DNA of 47,863 nucleotides from Spongiibacteraceae bacterium UBA5047 (GTDB lineage Bacteria > Pseudomonadota > Gammaproteobacteria > Pseudomonadales > Spongiibacteraceae): assembly GCA_002415025.1 (NCBI GenBank), contig DIBR01000017.1, positions 3,020 to 50,882 of the forward strand, written 5' to 3'. Shown in pieces: positions 47,445-47,863 of this stretch. How positions within the stretch are numbered: position 1 is the first letter of the stretch; each line of letters starts with the position of its first letter. The position numbers were made by a program, and so were the translations under genes. A model generated the notes under the pieces. It had not been told where the DNA came from and did not search any database. It saw only the letters and a program-made list of their open reading frames with translations.

Positions 47445-47863
47445 ATGTTTGAACTCGTTGATAACGTACCGCAAAGTGCAGTTATTAAAGTCATCGGTGT
47501 TGGTGGTGGTGGCGGCAATGCTGTTAAACACATGATCGCGAACAATGTGGAGGGTGTAGATTTTATCTGCGCTAACACTGACGCTCAGGCGTTGACCGAT
47601 ATTTGTTCCCGCACGGTTTTGCAGTTGGGTAACAATATCACCAAAGGATTGGGTGCAGGCGCGAATCCTGAGGTAGGTCGAAAGGCCGCGATGGAGGATC
47701 GGGACCGCATCATGGAGGCGCTCGATGGTGCTGACATGGTGTTTATTACCGCCGGTATGGGTGGTGGTACAGGAACGGGTGGTGCGCCGGTGGTAGCCGA
47801 GGTAGCCCGCGAGTTGGGAATATTGACGGTTGCCGTTGTGACCAAGCCTTTCCCGTTTGAAGG
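47445..47863 (+). CDS. ftsZ: Cell division tubulin-like GTPase FtsZ, N-terminal part (3' truncated by window edge)
   Basis: An open frame from the ATG at 47445 to the window end, about 139 residues. It begins MFELVDNVPQSAVIKVIGVG with the glycine loop GVGGGGGNAVKHM, then FICANTDAQAL, GLGAGANPEVGRKAA, the tubulin signature GGGTGTGGAPVVAEVA and VVTKPFPFE. GGGAG-like ribosome site (AAAGGGAG) 8 bases upstream. FtsZ forms the division ring. The gene is simply cut by the window edge. Confidence 0.98.
   Translation, partial: MFELVDNVPQSAVIKVIGVGGGGGNAVKHMIANNVEGVDFICANTDAQALTDICSRTVLQLGNNITKGLGAGANPEVGRKAAMEDRDRIMEALDGADMVFITAGMGGGTGTGGAPVVAEVARELGILTVAVVTKPFPFE

Noticed and set aside
1..47863. CRISPR arrays, insertion sequences, prophage genes, tRNAs or rRNA genes
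   Set aside because: I saw no regularly spaced repeats beyond the two short cases reported, no transposase or integrase motifs, and no tRNA-like T-loop sequences in the gaps. The only RNA gene found is rnpB.

Overview
The window is a dense, almost purely chromosomal core region of a gammaproteobacterium. The gene order is that of the pseudomonad and cellvibrionad type: kdsD-kdsC-lptCAB-rpoN-hpf-ptsN-rapZ-ptsO, rplM-rpsI-petABC-sspAB, rsmI/lpoA-yraN-diaA-dolP, rnpB, then the full mraZ-to-ftsZ division and cell wall cluster. A bc1 complex, SspA/SspB, the Lpt system and DNPR-type (meso-DAP) MurE fit a Gram-negative aerobe or facultative aerobe. A Cellvibrionales-like marine lineage is my guess, from gene order only. 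I see no phage, IS element, CRISPR array, tRNA or rRNA.

Layout. 1-2453 (+): 3' end of a YhdP/AsmA-like gene and a nitrilase-family amidase. 2489-11563 (-): darP and mgtE, then ptsO-rapZ-ptsN-hpf-rpoN (nitrogen PTS, ribosome hibernation, sigma-54), then lptB-lptA-lptC-kdsC-kdsD (Kdo synthesis and LPS export). 11564-17228 (+): an orphan mlaC, ibaG, murA, hisG, hisD, hisC. 17241-18311 (-): a DegS/AlgW-type protease. 18403-19164 (+): a Nif3-family gene. 19178-20901: divergent zapG and zapE. 21010-25880 (+): rplM-rpsI, a double terminator, then petA, a fused cytochrome b/c1 gene, sspA and sspB. 25897-29364 (-): dolP, diaA, yraN, lpoA. 29420-30265 (+): rsmI. 30281-31291 (-): a Gfo/Idh/MocA oxidoreductase. 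31396-31752 (+): rnpB. 32039 to the end (+): mraZ, rsmH, ftsL, ftsI, murE, murF, mraY, murD, ftsW, murG, murC, ddlB, ftsQ, ftsA and the 5' part of ftsZ.

Most of the region serves the cell envelope: peptidoglycan precursor synthesis (murA, murC-G, mraY, ddlB), septal synthesis and division (ftsL/I/W/Q/A/Z, zapE, zapG, lpoA, dolP), and LPS export and lipid trafficking (lpt, kds, mlaC).

I did not find an obviously new multi-gene system. The features that stand out are: (1) cytochrome b and c1 as one 685-residue reading frame; (2) a near-consensus sigma-54 promoter directly in front of rpoN; (3) mlaC and ibaG retained while mlaF, mlaE, mlaD and mlaB are absent from the locus, with a perfect 28-bp tandem duplication at the expected deletion point; (4) four GTGG repeats at an exact 10-bp period behind a strong promoter in front of mraZ, the expected MraZ operator; (5) SSQ in place of the SxN catalytic motif in PBP3; (6) several perfect inverted repeats in gene gaps, including one between ftsA and ftsZ.
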